Shown one piece after another: positions 35,721 through 46,218 of a DNA stretch of 64,000 bases. Under the pieces are notes generated by a model. The model was given only the letters and a program-made list of their open reading frames with translations. It had not been told where the DNA came from and did no database searches. The first letter of the stretch is position 1, and every line of letters begins with the position of its first letter. Where the stretch lies: contig NZ_JAFMPN010000003.1 in NCBI RefSeq assembly GCF_017351175.1, forward strand, positions 178,947 through 242,946, read 5' to 3'. The stretch is from Desulfovibrio sp. Huiquan2017 (lineage in GTDB: Bacteria; Desulfobacterota; Desulfovibrionia; Desulfovibrionales; Desulfovibrionaceae). The position numbers and the translations under genes are program-made.

Positions 35721-37175
35721 ATGTCAAATCAAGACCCGGAGATTACTGGAGAAAAGCGATCTGATAAGCTACGCCTCGGCGCACTGGCCGCACTTGTTAT
35801 CGGTTCAATGGTCGGGTCGGGCGTGTTCAGCCTGCCCCAAAACATGGCGGCAGGCGCAGGCCCCCTGGCCATCCTGCTGGGCTGGCTCATCACCGGCGTG
35901 GGCATGTTGGCCCTGGTGTTCGTCTATCAGTCGCTCTCCCAACGCAAACCGGAACTCGACGCGGGACCATATGCTTACGCCCGGGCGGGCTTCGGCCCGT
36001 TCATCGGCTTCAACAGCGCCTGGGGGTACTGGATCAGCGCCTGGGTGGGCAACGTCTCCTATGTGGTCATCGTGTTCAGTGCGCTGTCCTACTTCTTCCC
36101 GGTCTTCGGCGACGGGAATACATGGCAAGCCATCCTCGGCGCATCAATACTGCTCTGGCTGGTCCACCTGCTGATCCTGCGCGGCACCAGAGAGGCGGCA
36201 GTGATCAACACCATCGTCACCGTGGCAAAAATCCTGCCCATAGTGCTCTTCGTCGTAGTTGTGCTCGTCACCTTCAAGTACGACATTTTCACCCTCGATT
36301 TCACGGGCAAGGGCAACATGGATCTCGGCTCCCTGCTGGATCAGGTACGCAGCACCATGCTCGTCACCCTGTGGGTCTTCATCGGCATTGAGGGCGCATC
36401 CGTATACTCGGCCCGCGCCGAAAGGCGCAAGGACGTGGCCACCGCCACGGTCCTTGGCTTCTTTACGTGCATCATCCTGTACGCGTTGATCTCGCTGCTG
36501 TCCCTCGGCATCGTCACGCAGCCGGAATTGGCGGCCATGAAGAATCCGTCCATGGCGGGCGTCATGGAAATAGTGGTCGGCTCCTGGGGCGCGGTCCTGA
36601 TCAACCTCGCCCTGGTCGTCTCCGTGGCCGGGGCCTTCCTGAGCTGGACCATGCTCGCGGCCGAGGTGCCCCACGTGGCGGGCAAGGACGGCACCATGCC
36701 GCTCTTCTTCGGCCGCGAGAGCGCCCGCAAGGTCCCAGTCCACTCCCTGACCGTCACCAACCTGCTGGTGCAGGCCTTCCTGATCCTCACGTTCTTTGCC
36801 CACAGCACCTACCAGGCTTTGTTCTACATCGCGTCGAGCATGATCCTGGTGCCCTACATCTTCTCGGGCGCCTATGCGGCCAAGCTGGCCATTACCGGCG
36901 AAAACTATCGGGCCGACGAGCCGCGCATCCGCCCCCTGATCGGCGGCGTCGTGGCCACAATCTACGGCATCTGGCTCGTCTACGCGGCGGGCATGTCCTA
37001 CCTGTTCATGTGCGCGGTGCTCTATGCGCCGGGCATCCTCATCTACATATGGGCGCGCCGCGAACACGGCCGCCGCGTGTTCCGGCCCTGGGAGGCGGTG
37101 TTGGCGGCAGCGCTGGCGCTGATCGCCATATACGCCGGATACGAGATGTGGACGGGCGCGGTCAGCGCGCTTTAA
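35721..37175 (+). CDS. arcD: Arginine/ornithine antiporter (ArcD-type, APC superfamily)
   Basis: Exchanges external arginine for internal ornithine without net energy cost. The 484-residue protein has about twelve helices. The APC signature is seen at the start ([20 protein letters not shown]1), followed by [22 protein letters not shown] split over two helices. ATG 35721 follows AGGAGG, 5 residues inside the longest frame, and is preferred. It is the first gene of the arc operon, and its placement with arcA, argF and arcC supports arginine/ornithine exchange rather than another basic amino acid. No signal peptide. Confidence 0.88.
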   Translation: MSNQDPEITGEKRSDKLRLGALAALVIGSMVGSGVFSLPQNMAAGAGPLAILLGWLITGVGMLALVFVYQSLSQRKPELDAGPYAYARAGFGPFIGFNSAWGYWISAWVGNVSYVVIVFSALSYFFPVFGDGNTWQAILGASILLWLVHLLILRGTREAAVINTIVTVAKILPIVLFVVVVLVTFKYDIFTLDFTGKGNMDLGSLLDQVRSTMLVTLWVFIGIEGASVYSARAERRKDVATATVLGFFTCIILYALISLLSLGIVTQPELAAMKNPSMAGVMEIVVGSWGAVLINLALVVSVAGAFLSWTMLAAEVPHVAGKDGTMPLFFGRESARKVPVHSLTVTNLLVQAFLILTFFAHSTYQALFYIASSMILVPYIFSGAYAAKLAITGENYRADEPRIRPLIGGVVATIYGIWLVYAAGMSYLFMCAVLYAPGILIYIWARREHGRRVFRPWEAVLAAALALIAIYAGYEMWTGAVSAL

Positions 37176-37209
37176 TTCGCAGACAACATTCAACACGAGG
37201 ATATATATC

Positions 37210-38427
37210 ATGACAAAACTCGGTGTATTTTCCGAAACCGGAAGACTGCGCGAGGTCATCGTGCATCGCCCCGACCTGAGTCTGCGCCGCTTGACGCCGG
37301 ATAATTGCAAGGACCTGCTCTTCGACGACGTGCTCTGGGTCAAGCGAGCCCGCCAGGAACACGACATCTTTGTGGACACCCTGCGCGAACGGAACGTGAC
37401 GGTGCACCTCTTCGGGGAGCTGCTCGCGCAGACCATGGCCGTACCCGGGGCCCGCGAATGGCTGCTGGACCGGCGCATCGCCCCCTCGATTGTAGGGTAT
37501 GAAATGGCCCCCCTGCTACGCGAATGGCTCGAAGGGATGCCGGGCGAGCAACTGTCCGAGTACCTGATCGGCGGCATCGCCCGAGGCGAATTGCCCTTCG
37601 AGCCCACGGGCTTGACGGGGCAAGCCATGTTGCCCCAGGACTTCGTCCTGCCTCCCCTGCCCAACCAGCTATTCACCCGCGACTCTTCCTGCTGGATCTA
37701 CGGCGCAGTGTCGGTAAGCCCCATGTACTGGCCAGCCCGACGCCCCGAGGCCGCCAACGTGGAGGCCGTCTACCGCTTCCATCCGCGCTTCAAAGCCGAG
37801 GACTTCCCCTTTGTCTCGCCGGACAACCAAGGCATGTGCGTCAGCCTCGAAGGCGGCGACGTGATGCCCGTGGGCGACGGCGTGGTTCTGGTCGGCATGG
37901 GCGAGCGCTCCACCCCCCAGGCCGTGGGCAGTCTGGCGCGCAACCTCTTCGCCGCGGGCCAAGCGCAACGCGTCATCGCCGCGCTCATGCCGCGCGACCG
38001 TTCCTTCATGCACCTCGACACGGTCTTTACCTTCTGCGACCACGATCTGGCGACCATGTATCCGCCGGTGGTGGACCGCATCCGCACCTTCTCCATCCGG
38101 CCCGGCGAGGGGGGAAAATCCCTGGACGTGGTGGAGGAAAAACGCCGCTTCGCCGAGGTCGTGGCCGAGGCGCTGGGCATCAAGAAGTTGCGCATCGTGG
38201 CAACGGGCGGCGACTCCTTCGAGGCCGAACGCGAGCAATGGGACGACGGCAACAACGTGGTCGCCCTGGAGCCGGGCGTGGTCATCGGCTACGACCGCAA
38301 TGTCTACACCAACACCCTGCTGCGCCGAGCTGGCGTCGAGGTCGTGACCATCGAGAGCGCGGAATTGAGCCGGGGCCGGGGCGGCGGCCACTGCATGACC
38401 TGCCCGGTGGCGCGGGACGCCATCTAA
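37210..38427 (+). CDS. arcA: Arginine deiminase
   Basis: Hydrolyses arginine to citrulline and ammonia, the first step of the deiminase pathway. The 405-residue protein shows the N-terminal [32 protein letters not shown] for guanidino binding, the catalytic His in [10 protein letters not shown], and catalytic C395 in GGHCMTCP. Length matches the family (about 405-410). It follows arcD by 34 nt with a GAGGA site, in one operon. All active-site residues appear intact. Confidence 0.96.
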   Translation: MTKLGVFSETGRLREVIVHRPDLSLRRLTPDNCKDLLFDDVLWVKRARQEHDIFVDTLRERNVTVHLFGELLAQTMAVPGAREWLLDRRIAPSIVGYEMAPLLREWLEGMPGEQLSEYLIGGIARGELPFEPTGLTGQAMLPQDFVLPPLPNQLFTRDSSCWIYGAVSVSPMYWPARRPEAANVEAVYRFHPRFKAEDFPFVSPDNQGMCVSLEGGDVMPVGDGVVLVGMGERSTPQAVGSLARNLFAAGQAQRVIAALMPRDRSFMHLDTVFTFCDHDLATMYPPVVDRIRTFSIRPGEGGKSLDVVEEKRRFAEVVAEALGIKKLRIVATGGDSFEAEREQWDDGNNVVALEPGVVIGYDRNVYTNTLLRRAGVEVVTIESAELSRGRGGGHCMTCPVARDAI

Positions 38428-38443
38428 AGGAAAGGAGAACAAC

Positions 38444-39445
38444 ATGCCTGTCAATCTACACGGCCGAAGCGTCCTGACGCTGGCCGACTTCACCCCGGAC
38501 GAGATCCGGTATCTGCTGCGGCTCGCCGCAGACCTGAAGACCGCCAAACTCACCGGCACCGAGGTGCCCCGGTTGAGCGGCAAGAACATCGCCCTGATCT
38601 TCGAAAAGGACTCCACCCGCACCCGCTCTGGATTCGAGGTGGCGGCCCATGACCAAGGCGCCCACGTTACCTACATCGGCCCGGCGGGCAGCCACATCGG
38701 CCACAAGGAGACGATGAAGGACACTGCCCGCGTCCTCGGCCGCATGTACGACGCCATCGAGTACCGGGGGTTCTCCCAACAGCAGGCCGAAACTCTGGCC
38801 CGCCACTCCGGCGTCCCGGTCTTCAACGGCCTGACCGACGAAACCCACCCCACTCAAATCCTGGCCGACTTCATGACCATGCGGGAATTCACCCATAAAC
38901 ACCTGTCGGACATCACCCTGACCTTCACGGGAGAAGGCCGCGACAACGTGGCCCGTTCCCTGGCCATCGGCGCGGCCCGGGTGGGCATGGATATGCGCAT
39001 CGCCTCACCGCGCGAGCTCTGGCCAGACGACGACTTCCTCTCGAAAATCCGGGAGATGGCCGGGGAAACCGGCGCGCACTTCGACATCTCGGACGATCCG
39101 GTCGCTGCGGTCCGGGATGCGGACTTCATATACACCGACGTCTGGCTCTCCATGGGCGAGGAGGAATCCGCCTGGGCCGAACGCATCCGGCTGCTCACGC
39201 CCTACCGCGTCACCGCGGACCTTCTGGCCGCCACGGGCAACCCGTTCACCAAGTTCATGCACTGCCTGCCCGCCTTCCACAACGCCGACACCGAGATCGG
39301 CGCCCGCGTGCTGCGCGACTACGGCATCGACTGCATGGAAGTGACCGAGGAGGTCTTCGAGGGACCGGCCTCCATTGTCTTCGACGAGGCCGAGAACCGC
39401 ATGCACTCCATCAAGTCGCTCTTGGTGGCGACATTGGGGAGTTGA
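38444..39445 (+). CDS. Ornithine carbamoyltransferase (catabolic arrangement)
   Basis: Converts citrulline and phosphate to ornithine and carbamoyl phosphate when working catabolically, or the reverse in arginine synthesis. The 333-residue protein has [12 protein letters not shown] for carbamoyl phosphate, [11 protein letters not shown], and HCLPAFHN with the Cys loop for ornithine. It starts after an AAGGAG site. Position between arcA and the carbamate kinase gene argues for the catabolic role, but the sequence itself does not separate the two types. A separate anabolic argF elsewhere is expected. Confidence 0.93.
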   Translation: MPVNLHGRSVLTLADFTPDEIRYLLRLAADLKTAKLTGTEVPRLSGKNIALIFEKDSTRTRSGFEVAAHDQGAHVTYIGPAGSHIGHKETMKDTARVLGRMYDAIEYRGFSQQQAETLARHSGVPVFNGLTDETHPTQILADFMTMREFTHKHLSDITLTFTGEGRDNVARSLAIGAARVGMDMRIASPRELWPDDDFLSKIREMAGETGAHFDISDDPVAAVRDADFIYTDVWLSMGEEESAWAERIRLLTPYRVTADLLAATGNPFTKFMHCLPAFHNADTEIGARVLRDYGIDCMEVTEEVFEGPASIVFDEAENRMHSIKSLLVATLGS

Positions 39446-39447
39446 CG

Positions 39448-40365
39448 GTGTTGATCGTCGCCGCATTGGGCGGCAACGCGCTTCTGCGACGCGGGGAGCC
39501 CATGACCGGCAAGAATCAGCGGGCCAACGTGCGCCGCGCGGCCGGGGTCCTGGCCGAACTGGCCAAGGCGGGCCACGCGCTCGTCATCACCCACGGCAAC
39601 GGGCCGCAGGTCGGCCTGCTGGCTCTCCAGGCCGCCGCCACCCCCGAGGCGCCCTTCCCACTCGACGTCCTGGACGCCGAGAGCGCGGGCATGATCGGCT
39701 ACGTGCTGCAACAGGAACTGGGCAACGCCCTGCCCGGCAGGCTCATCACCACCCTTCTGACGCAAGTCAGGGTTGATCCGGCCGATCCCGCTTTCGGGCA
39801 TCCGACCAAACCCATCGGCCCGGTCTACGACGAGGCCGAAGCCAAGCATCTGGCCGCGGAACGAGGCTGGACCGTGGCCCCGGACAACGACCGCTGGCGG
39901 CGTGTGGTGGCCTCGCCCCCGCCCCTGGAAATTCTGGAGACGGAGGTGCTGGCCTACCTCATTCGCCAAGGCGTCATCGTGATCTGCGCAGGCGGAGGCG
40001 GCATTCCCGTCATCCCCCTGCCCGACGGCGGGCTGGCCGGGGTCGAGGCCGTCATCGACAAGGATCTGGCCAGCGCCCTGCTCGCCCGTCAGCTCGGCGC
40101 GGACATGCTGCTCATGCTCACGGACGTCGAGGCGGTGTACCGGAATTTCGGTACGCCGCAGGCCGAACCCATAGCGGAAGTGAGCCCGGACGAACTGTCC
40201 CCAAGCGATTACCCGGCGGGATCCATGGGCCCCAAGGTCCATGCCGCCGTTGAATTCGCCGAGGCCACGGGCAAAAGGGCCGGCATCGGCAGGCTTGAAG
40301 ATGCGGTCCGCATCGTCGGCGGCCTGGCCGGAACGCGCATTGTCCCCTCGCGGCGCGACAGGTAG
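39448..40365 (+). CDS. arcC: Carbamate kinase
   Basis: Makes ATP and carbamate from carbamoyl phosphate and ADP, the energy-yielding last step. The product is 305 residues with AALGGNALL at the N-terminus, HGNGPQVG for nucleotide binding, [13 protein letters not shown] and GSMGPKV, all family features. I place the start at GTG 39448 because GGGGAG lies 6 nt upstream. A TTG at 39442 is possible but would sit too close to that site. It comes two bases after the stop of the preceding gene. This completes the deiminase pathway. Confidence 0.93.
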   Translation: MLIVAALGGNALLRRGEPMTGKNQRANVRRAAGVLAELAKAGHALVITHGNGPQVGLLALQAAATPEAPFPLDVLDAESAGMIGYVLQQELGNALPGRLITTLLTQVRVDPADPAFGHPTKPIGPVYDEAEAKHLAAERGWTVAPDNDRWRRVVASPPPLEILETEVLAYLIRQGVIVICAGGGGIPVIPLPDGGLAGVEAVIDKDLASALLARQLGADMLLMLTDVEAVYRNFGTPQAEPIAEVSPDELSPSDYPAGSMGPKVHAAVEFAEATGKRAGIGRLEDAVRIVGGLAGTRIVPSRRDR

Positions 40366-40384
40366 AACGAACAGACCGCTCCAG

Positions 40385-40419
40385 CCCCCGCTGCCCGATA
40401 TTCCGGGCGGCGGGGGTTT
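40385..40419 (+). terminator. Terminator of the arc operon
   Basis: cccccgctgcccg (40385-40397) pairs with cgggcggcggggg (40404-40416), with one G-U pair, and is followed by TTT. Confidence 0.65.
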
Positions 40420-40607
40420 CCCCGCGGAAGGCTCCGCCCCTTTGCGCCTGTCGCCCGGGCGTGCCCCTGCTCCCCCTCCGAGGCGCAGCGGATTTCGATC
40501 TCAGCAATGTGAATTCCGTTTCCTTCGGCAGGGCTAAGTCATCCCACAAGGACCGTCTGCGTCCGGCTTCGACCGTCCGGTCCCGTCCGGGCCCGCCGCT
40601 TCCCCCG

Positions 40608-41738
40608 TCAAAGGGCCGCCTTGGCGAGGCTGACCCGAAAGACCGTCCCGGTCTCGACGGAGGAGAGGAATTCGACTTTGCCGCCAAGATAGTTTTCCGT
40701 CAGGAGTTTGATCGAATAGGTGCCCAATCCCCGGCCTTTCCCCTTGGTCGAGAAGAAACGCTTGAAGACCTGCAATTGCACGGCCTCGTCCATGGCCTGG
40801 GCGTTGCGCACCTCGAAGACCACATCGGTGCCCCCGTCCCGGCATCCGATCTCGACAACGCCGCCGACGGGAGTGGCCTCCAAAGCGTTTTTGAGCATGT
40901 TGACCAGCACCCGTCGCAAAAGGGAATAGTCCGCCTTGACCGCATGGTTCCCGGAAGTCGGCAGGATTTCGATGACCCGGCCGTCGGCAAGCGGGTTCAT
41001 CTCCATCTCCCTGACCACGCCCTCCACTATCTCAAGGGACATGAGCGTAATCAGCATGAGGGGATAGTCGTCGTTTTCCGCCAGACGAATTTCCCGCTGA
41101 GTCCGGATCTCCTCGACCATGCCGTGCAGGGACACGCTGAGCAGGTTCAGCATCTCCGGCAGATCGAAGTCTTCTCCGGCCCGCAACATATCGACGAGGC
41201 TCATCATTCCCCCCGCCGTGTTCAGCAAATCGTGGAAAAACACTTTTTCCATCAGTTCACGCCGTTTTTCGTCGCTTATGTCCAAAAAGGTCACGACGTA
41301 AAATCTCGAACAATTGCAATCGAAGGGCGCGATGTGAATACGGACATCCAGTGCGCGGCACTCCCCGTCGGCACTCAGGAGGATCTTGCTGTCGGCGACG
41401 ACCGATTCCTCCTGCTCCATGCATTTGAGCACCGCATTGATCACGCCGCATTCCGTACAATATTTCGAGGTCCCGCACCCACCGGGCTCAAAATCGGCAT
41501 ACGCGCAGCCCATGGCCTCCCCCGGACGCTGGCCCAAAAATTCGGAAACATCGGAAAGCCCGAACAGGTCCAGGCTGGCATTGTTGGCGAAAACGATCTG
41601 TCTCGTTTCGTTCAGGACCAGCAACGGCAGGGGGAAATGGCTGTAGTACTGGGAACAGATGTTCTTTGAAATCAAAGCGATGTCCTGCCTCGACTCTTCC
41701 GGAGGCCGGCGTTCGGCGGAAGCGAACTTGGTTTTCAT
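40608..41738 (-). CDS. PAS-domain sensor histidine kinase with Cys cluster
   Basis: A 376-residue soluble kinase. The PAS domain (about 30-155) contains a Cys group C78, C88, C94 and C97 (GCAY, GGCGTSKYCTECG), plus C141/C143. The phosphoacceptor region is HDLLNTAGG with H169, a less common histidine-box form. A HATPase domain follows, with RRVLVNMLKNALEA as N box and GLGTYS as the G2 region. The Cys cluster could bind iron-sulphur or zinc, or act as a redox switch; this is inferred. It lies third in an operon with a hybrid kinase and a bacteriohemerythrin, so oxygen or redox sensing is likely. No partner response regulator is adjacent. Confidence 0.83.
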   Translation of the reverse strand: MKTKFASAERRPPEESRQDIALISKNICSQYYSHFPLPLLVLNETRQIVFANNASLDLFGLSDVSEFLGQRPGEAMGCAYADFEPGGCGTSKYCTECGVINAVLKCMEQEESVVADSKILLSADGECRALDVRIHIAPFDCNCSRFYVVTFLDISDEKRRELMEKVFFHDLLNTAGGMMSLVDMLRAGEDFDLPEMLNLLSVSLHGMVEEIRTQREIRLAENDDYPLMLITLMSLEIVEGVVREMEMNPLADGRVIEILPTSGNHAVKADYSLLRRVLVNMLKNALEATPVGGVVEIGCRDGGTDVVFEVRNAQAMDEAVQLQVFKRFFSTKGKGRGLGTYSIKLLTENYLGGKVEFLSSVETGTVFRVSLAKAAL

Positions 41739-41754
41739 ATGCGATTTCGGACCA

Positions 41755-42201
41755 TCAGCCCTGCGGCGAGTCCTTCTCCTGGGCGATGGCGGATGCCGGA
41801 GCGCCTTTTTCGATGATGTAGTCGGCAAGACGTTTGTCCTCAACGAGAATATGATGATTCAGCCAATCGGCGAGAAACCGGAACAGCCCCAGGGGGTCGG
41901 CAGTCCCTCCCTCCGAAAGCAATTTGTCGGCCAGCGCCGCCGCCACGATGAAGTCGTCATGAAGCGCCCGATGCGCCTTGATGCCCGGATAGCCATGCAG
42001 ACGCATCAATCTCTCCTCGGTGGAGAAATGGATTGCGCCGTAACTGCGCATGTCCCTCACAATTTCGGAAAGGACCTCCAGCTCCCGCAGGTCCACGGCG
42101 GAATCGTATGCCTTGTTGATGATGGCGATCAGCTTCTTGTGCTCCTCGTCGATCTGCTCGAAGCCCACCGCCAAGCTCTTCTTCCAATGCAAAATCGGCA
42201 C
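41755..42201 (-). CDS. Bacteriohemerythrin
   Basis: A 148-residue O2-binding protein with a non-haem di-iron site. All ligands are visible: H21 in IDEEH, H58 and E62 in HFSTEE, H77 and H81 in HRALH, H117 and D122 in HHILVED. The four-helix fold and length match the family. The gene starts 1 nt after the upstream kinase stop and is followed 16 nt later by the PAS kinase, so the three are co-transcribed. In anaerobes it may sense, bind or deliver oxygen. Confidence 0.93.
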   Translation of the reverse strand: MPILHWKKSLAVGFEQIDEEHKKLIAIINKAYDSAVDLRELEVLSEIVRDMRSYGAIHFSTEERLMRLHGYPGIKAHRALHDDFIVAAALADKLLSEGGTADPLGLFRFLADWLNHHILVEDKRLADYIIEKGAPASAIAQEKDSPQG

Positions 42202-42202
42202 G

Positions 42203-43816
42203 CTACACTATACCCCCAGCCGTGAGAGCTTCCGCGATTGCATCCAGCAACACGGGCTTGGTCAAAGGCTTGGCCACGTACCCGTTCAAACCGGCTTCCA
42301 GCATCTTCTCGCGGTCGCCGGGCATGGCATAGGCCGTCATGGCCAGGATCGGCACGGTGATATGCCGCGCACCGCCCCTTCCCTCCCGAATCGCCCGCGT
42401 GGCTTCGATGCCATTCATCTCGGGCATCTGGATGTCCATGAGAACAATCTCGAAGGTGCCGTGCCGGAGTTCCTCCAGGGCGTCGCGGCCGTTTCCGGCC
42501 GTCCGCACGCTGAAGCCCGATTGTTCGAGCATGGTGCGCATGGCATAGCAATTGACATAGTCGTCCTCGACAACCAGCACGCTCAGCCGTACCGAGGGAG
42601 GCAACGCCGACGGCGGTATGGCCACATCCGTCTTGTGGGCTTCGACCGGCCGCATCGGCAGACTGACGGCAATAACCGTTCCCTGTCCCGTTTCGGATTG
42701 AATGGAAAGGTTCCCCTTCATCATGTCGACCAGATGCCTACAGATGGCGAGTCCCAACCCGGCCCCTTCGAATTGGCGGGTATAACCCGCCGAAACTTGA
42801 GTAAACGGACGGAAGAGAAAATCAATTTTCTCGTCGGGAATGCCGATGCCGGTGTCGGAAACGATGAACAGGATCCGAAACTGTTCGCTGCCGGGCGGAA
42901 GCTGGCGATACACTTCCAGCCCGACCTTTCCGGTATGGGTGAACTTCACGGAGTTTCCCACCAGATTGTTGAGAATCTGCTGCACCCGCATCCTGTCCCC
43001 GTCCACCCACTCGGGGAGGTCGGGATCGACATGACAAGACAGTTCGAGGCCGGACTGCTTGGCCGTCAATTCAAAGAGTTGGCAAGTGTCTACCACAGTC
43101 TCCTTGAGGGAGAACGGGCTCGGGTTGAGCCGCAACTTGCCGACCTCCACGCGCGTCAGGTCCAGGATGTCCGACAGGAGCTGGGTCAGCCGCTCGGCCG
43201 ATTTGATGGCGGCGCGGGCGTATTCCTGCTGTTCGCCGTCCAGCTTCGTGGTTTCAAGCAATTGCAGCATGCCCAGGACGCCGTTGAGCGGCGTCCGTAT
43301 TTCATGGCTCATGTTCGCCAAAAATTCCGACTTCGCACGGCTGGCGTCCTGAGCTATCTCCCTGCTCGCCAGCAGATCCTTCTCGTTTTTCCGCTTTTCC
43401 GTAATGTCGAACCCCACGGCCAGATATCGCCGCCGGGTGTTGCTCTCCGCGAATATTTCCTTCATGGCCCACTCGATCCAGAACTGCTGCCCGTCATGAT
43501 CGACACTGGAAATAAACAAGGACACGGGGTTAAGCTGATTGGTGGCGAACCCGGCCCGACGCAGATCCTCCGTGGTCTGTTCGTCGAAACGCATCCCGCC
43601 CTTCGCACCAGGGGCCTGGCCCCCGACGGAGGAGAGAAGCCTGCAGGCCGCTCTGTTTGCGTAGGACACGCCGCCGTCGGGCTGGATCACCGCCACGATG
43701 GCGGGCAATTCCTCCACCAGCGTGTGGTAGCGCCGCTCCTCCAGAAGCTGCCCCTCCAACTCCTCTATACGTTGTTCGGCGGTCCGCAGCCGCGATTCCA
43801 AATCGTGTTCACACAT
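42203..43816 (-). CDS. PAS hybrid histidine kinase (HisKA-HATPase-receiver)
   Basis: A 537-residue soluble hybrid kinase. An N-terminal coiled coil (about 5-30) is followed by a PAS domain (about 30-140), then HisKA with H171 in MSHEIRTPLNGV. The HATPase_c domain has NNLVGNSVKFT as N box and DTGIGIP as G1, and a receiver with MDIQMPEMNG (phospho-Asp) ends the protein. From ATG 43816 the AGGTG site is acceptable; an in-frame TTG at 43903 is rejected. It has no membrane span, so it senses a cytoplasmic signal. It heads the hemerythrin operon. Confidence 0.9.
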   Translation of the reverse strand: MCEHDLESRLRTAEQRIEELEGQLLEERRYHTLVEELPAIVAVIQPDGGVSYANRAACRLLSSVGGQAPGAKGGMRFDEQTTEDLRRAGFATNQLNPVSLFISSVDHDGQQFWIEWAMKEIFAESNTRRRYLAVGFDITEKRKNEKDLLASREIAQDASRAKSEFLANMSHEIRTPLNGVLGMLQLLETTKLDGEQQEYARAAIKSAERLTQLLSDILDLTRVEVGKLRLNPSPFSLKETVVDTCQLFELTAKQSGLELSCHVDPDLPEWVDGDRMRVQQILNNLVGNSVKFTHTGKVGLEVYRQLPPGSEQFRILFIVSDTGIGIPDEKIDFLFRPFTQVSAGYTRQFEGAGLGLAICRHLVDMMKGNLSIQSETGQGTVIAVSLPMRPVEAHKTDVAIPPSALPPSVRLSVLVVEDDYVNCYAMRTMLEQSGFSVRTAGNGRDALEELRHGTFEIVLMDIQMPEMNGIEATRAIREGRGGARHITVPILAMTAYAMPGDREKMLEAGLNGYVAKPLTKPVLLDAIAEALTAGGIV

Positions 43817-44066
43817 GTCCGCACCTCTATCCTCGATTGACGCATAGCGCGCAGCGGCCGGGAAAGGGACTCCGGGCTTCGAGCGTTTTCCCGCCCGGAT
43901 CAAGAGTCCCTCCCGACCGCTCCTCCAACAGGCTTCATCTTACCGCCGTCCGGTTCTCGGGCGTTCCGCCGCCCGATCGCCAACCCACGTCCGCCGAAGT
44001 CGTCCTTCGCCTCTTCGTCAATCGCGAAAACCGCCCGGAAGAGACGACTCGCGACTTTTCTTCCGC

Positions 44067-46100
44067 CTAGAAGCGCTCGAAGCTGTCCTCCGGGTCCTCC
44101 GCGTCAAGCGGCAATTCCATGGGCTTGGCCTTCGCGCCGCCCACATTCTTCGTTCCATGAGACGGCAGCGCCTTCTTGGGGCGGGAAGTCGCGGTCACAC
44201 GGGGCCCGGCGGAGTTGTTCCCGCCGTGGGTCGTGAAGAAGGACATGGTCAACTGGAGCTGCTGCCCCTGGCCGGACAACTCCTCGCTCGTGGAAGCCAT
44301 CTCCTCGGAAGCGGAGGCATTCTGCTGAATGACCGTATCGAGCTGGCTCACAGCCTGGTTGATCTGGTCGGCCCCGGCATTCTGCTCATCGCTCGCCGCG
44401 GATATTTCCTGAACCAGCGAAGCCGTCCTCTCGATATCCGGGACCAGGAGTTCCAGCATCCGTCCGGCCTGCTCGGCGACCGCGACACTCGACGAGGAGA
44501 GTTCGCTGATCTCGGTGGCGGCAGTGCCCGAGCGCTCCGCCAGCTTCCGGACCTCGGCGGCCACCACGGCGAATCCCTTCCCGTGCTCTCCCGCACGGGC
44601 TGCCTCGATGGCTGCGTTCAACGCCAGCAGGTTCGTCTGTCTGGCAATTTCCTCAATGATGGATATTTTCTCGGCGATGCTATTCATCGCACTGACGGTC
44701 TGGGACACCGCAACACCACTTTCCCGTGCGTCCCCGGCAGCCTTGGAGGCAAGGGATTCCGTCTCCCTGGCGTTCTCGGCATTCTGGCTGATGTTGGATG
44801 CCATCTGCTCCATCGACGACGAAACCTCCTCAATGGCTGCGGCCTGCTCGGTGGCCCCCTGCGACAAGCTTTCGGCGGATGCCGACAGCTCCTCGCTGCC
44901 CGCCGCCACATTGTCGGTAGCCGACTGGACGTTGGAAACGACTTCGGTCAATTTATCCTTCATGTTGCGCAAGGCTGCGGCCAGAATACCGATCTCATCC
45001 CGCTGATCGACGTCGATGTCCCCGGTCAGGTCGCCTCGAGACAATGTTTGGGCAAAATCGACGCCCTTCATGATGGGCTTGGTGATCAACCTCGTCAGGA
45101 AGAAAGCCAGAGCACTCCCGATCAGAACGGCGAGGCACAGGCCCACGATCATGATCGTCGAGGACGTTGCCAGGTTCGCCGCGTCGAGATTCGCTCTGTT
45201 CTGCGCCGCATCGGCACCGGCCATGGCCGTCTGCTTGGCAACGCCAGCAACCGCGATCCCTGCCTCGTGGGATTGTTTCTTCAAATCCTGCAGGCGGATA
45301 AAATTATCCAAAAACTTTTGCATGGCCGCAGCATAGACATTCCCGGCCTCACGAATCACCCGGATCTGTTCCTGATTGTTCTGGCGACGCGTAATGGAGG
45401 CCAACTCCGTCAACGCCGTCTCTATCTTCGGGAAATTTGTCAGCCCGGCACGCATGACCTCCTGGTCGCTGTTGATCTGGGCAACACAATTCAGCAGCCG
45501 GGTTTCGTTGACCAGGTTGATGACCCGCTGAACCAGTTCGATCTTCCTGAGGCGCTCGAGGACCGCCGTTTCCGGCAACCCGCTCTGGATGTCTTGCTCC
45601 ATGGTCGCGAACTGCTGCTTCATGAAATCGGAGCTGGCCTTCGTGAACGTCTTGGCGACAGGAGTCATCTCCTCGCGGGACTGGTTCATGGCTTCGACCG
45701 CCCCATGCACTGCGGCGGCAAGGTCCGCGAACTTCGCCACGCCCCGATCAGCCTGGTCAACGCCCGCTTTGAGTTTCACGAGTTCCGGGAACTTCTCGGC
45801 ATGGGCCCGGGCCTGGGCCAAGCTCTCTTCGACCTTGCCGTGTCCCGCTTCCACACCATTCCAATATGCGTCGTCCCCGCTCAATGAATATCCTTCCATG
45901 GAAGTAAGCGTGAGCAACGCCGATCGTTCTATGGCCGTGGCGAGACCCACCTCCGGGACATAGGCCCCAGCCAGCTTCATGGAACCGTTCGCCGCATTGC
46001 GCATGTTGAAGACAGCCAAGCCGCCCAAAAGGACCGCTATCAAAACGAGGCATCCAAACCCTCCGCCCAACTTCAATCCCAGCTTCAAATTTTTAAGCAT
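44067..46100 (-). CDS. Methyl-accepting chemotaxis protein
   Basis: A 677-residue chemoreceptor that feeds a CheA/CheW kinase complex. It has a first helix (about 12-34), a periplasmic ligand domain of the 4HB/CHASE3-like helical type to about residue 315, a second helix, then a HAMP domain ([13 protein letters not shown]). The signalling tip [20 protein letters not shown] and flanking heptads are well conserved. The C-terminus ([10 protein letters not shown]) ends in charged residues, but the classical CheR pentapeptide is absent. Start ATG 46100 lies close to the XRE operator at 46143. Ligand unknown. Confidence 0.93.
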   Translation of the reverse strand: MLKNLKLGLKLGGGFGCLVLIAVLLGGLAVFNMRNAANGSMKLAGAYVPEVGLATAIERSALLTLTSMEGYSLSGDDAYWNGVEAGHGKVEESLAQARAHAEKFPELVKLKAGVDQADRGVAKFADLAAAVHGAVEAMNQSREEMTPVAKTFTKASSDFMKQQFATMEQDIQSGLPETAVLERLRKIELVQRVINLVNETRLLNCVAQINSDQEVMRAGLTNFPKIETALTELASITRRQNNQEQIRVIREAGNVYAAAMQKFLDNFIRLQDLKKQSHEAGIAVAGVAKQTAMAGADAAQNRANLDAANLATSSTIMIVGLCLAVLIGSALAFFLTRLITKPIMKGVDFAQTLSRGDLTGDIDVDQRDEIGILAAALRNMKDKLTEVVSNVQSATDNVAAGSEELSASAESLSQGATEQAAAIEEVSSSMEQMASNISQNAENARETESLASKAAGDARESGVAVSQTVSAMNSIAEKISIIEEIARQTNLLALNAAIEAARAGEHGKGFAVVAAEVRKLAERSGTAATEISELSSSSVAVAEQAGRMLELLVPDIERTASLVQEISAASDEQNAGADQINQAVSQLDTVIQQNASASEEMASTSEELSGQGQQLQLTMSFFTTHGGNNSAGPRVTATSRPKKALPSHGTKNVGGAKAKPMELPLDAEDPEDSFERF

Positions 46101-46142
46101 AATCCCCTCTGCTTGTACAACTTCGTTCTTTTTTTGAAACGC

Positions 46143-46166
46143 AGCTAGTATGTATTAGTACTAGCT
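46143..46166. promoter_or_regulatory. Perfect inverted repeat between the chemoreceptor and XRE genes
   Basis: agctagta (46143-46150) and tactagct (46159-46166) are perfectly complementary around an 8-bp spacer. It lies upstream of both divergent genes. It is a likely operator, possibly of the XRE protein itself. Confidence 0.65.
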
Positions 46167-46218
46167 ACTTTGCATGCTTTCTAAATTCTGTAAAGTGCGT
46201 TATAAAAATTATAAAACT

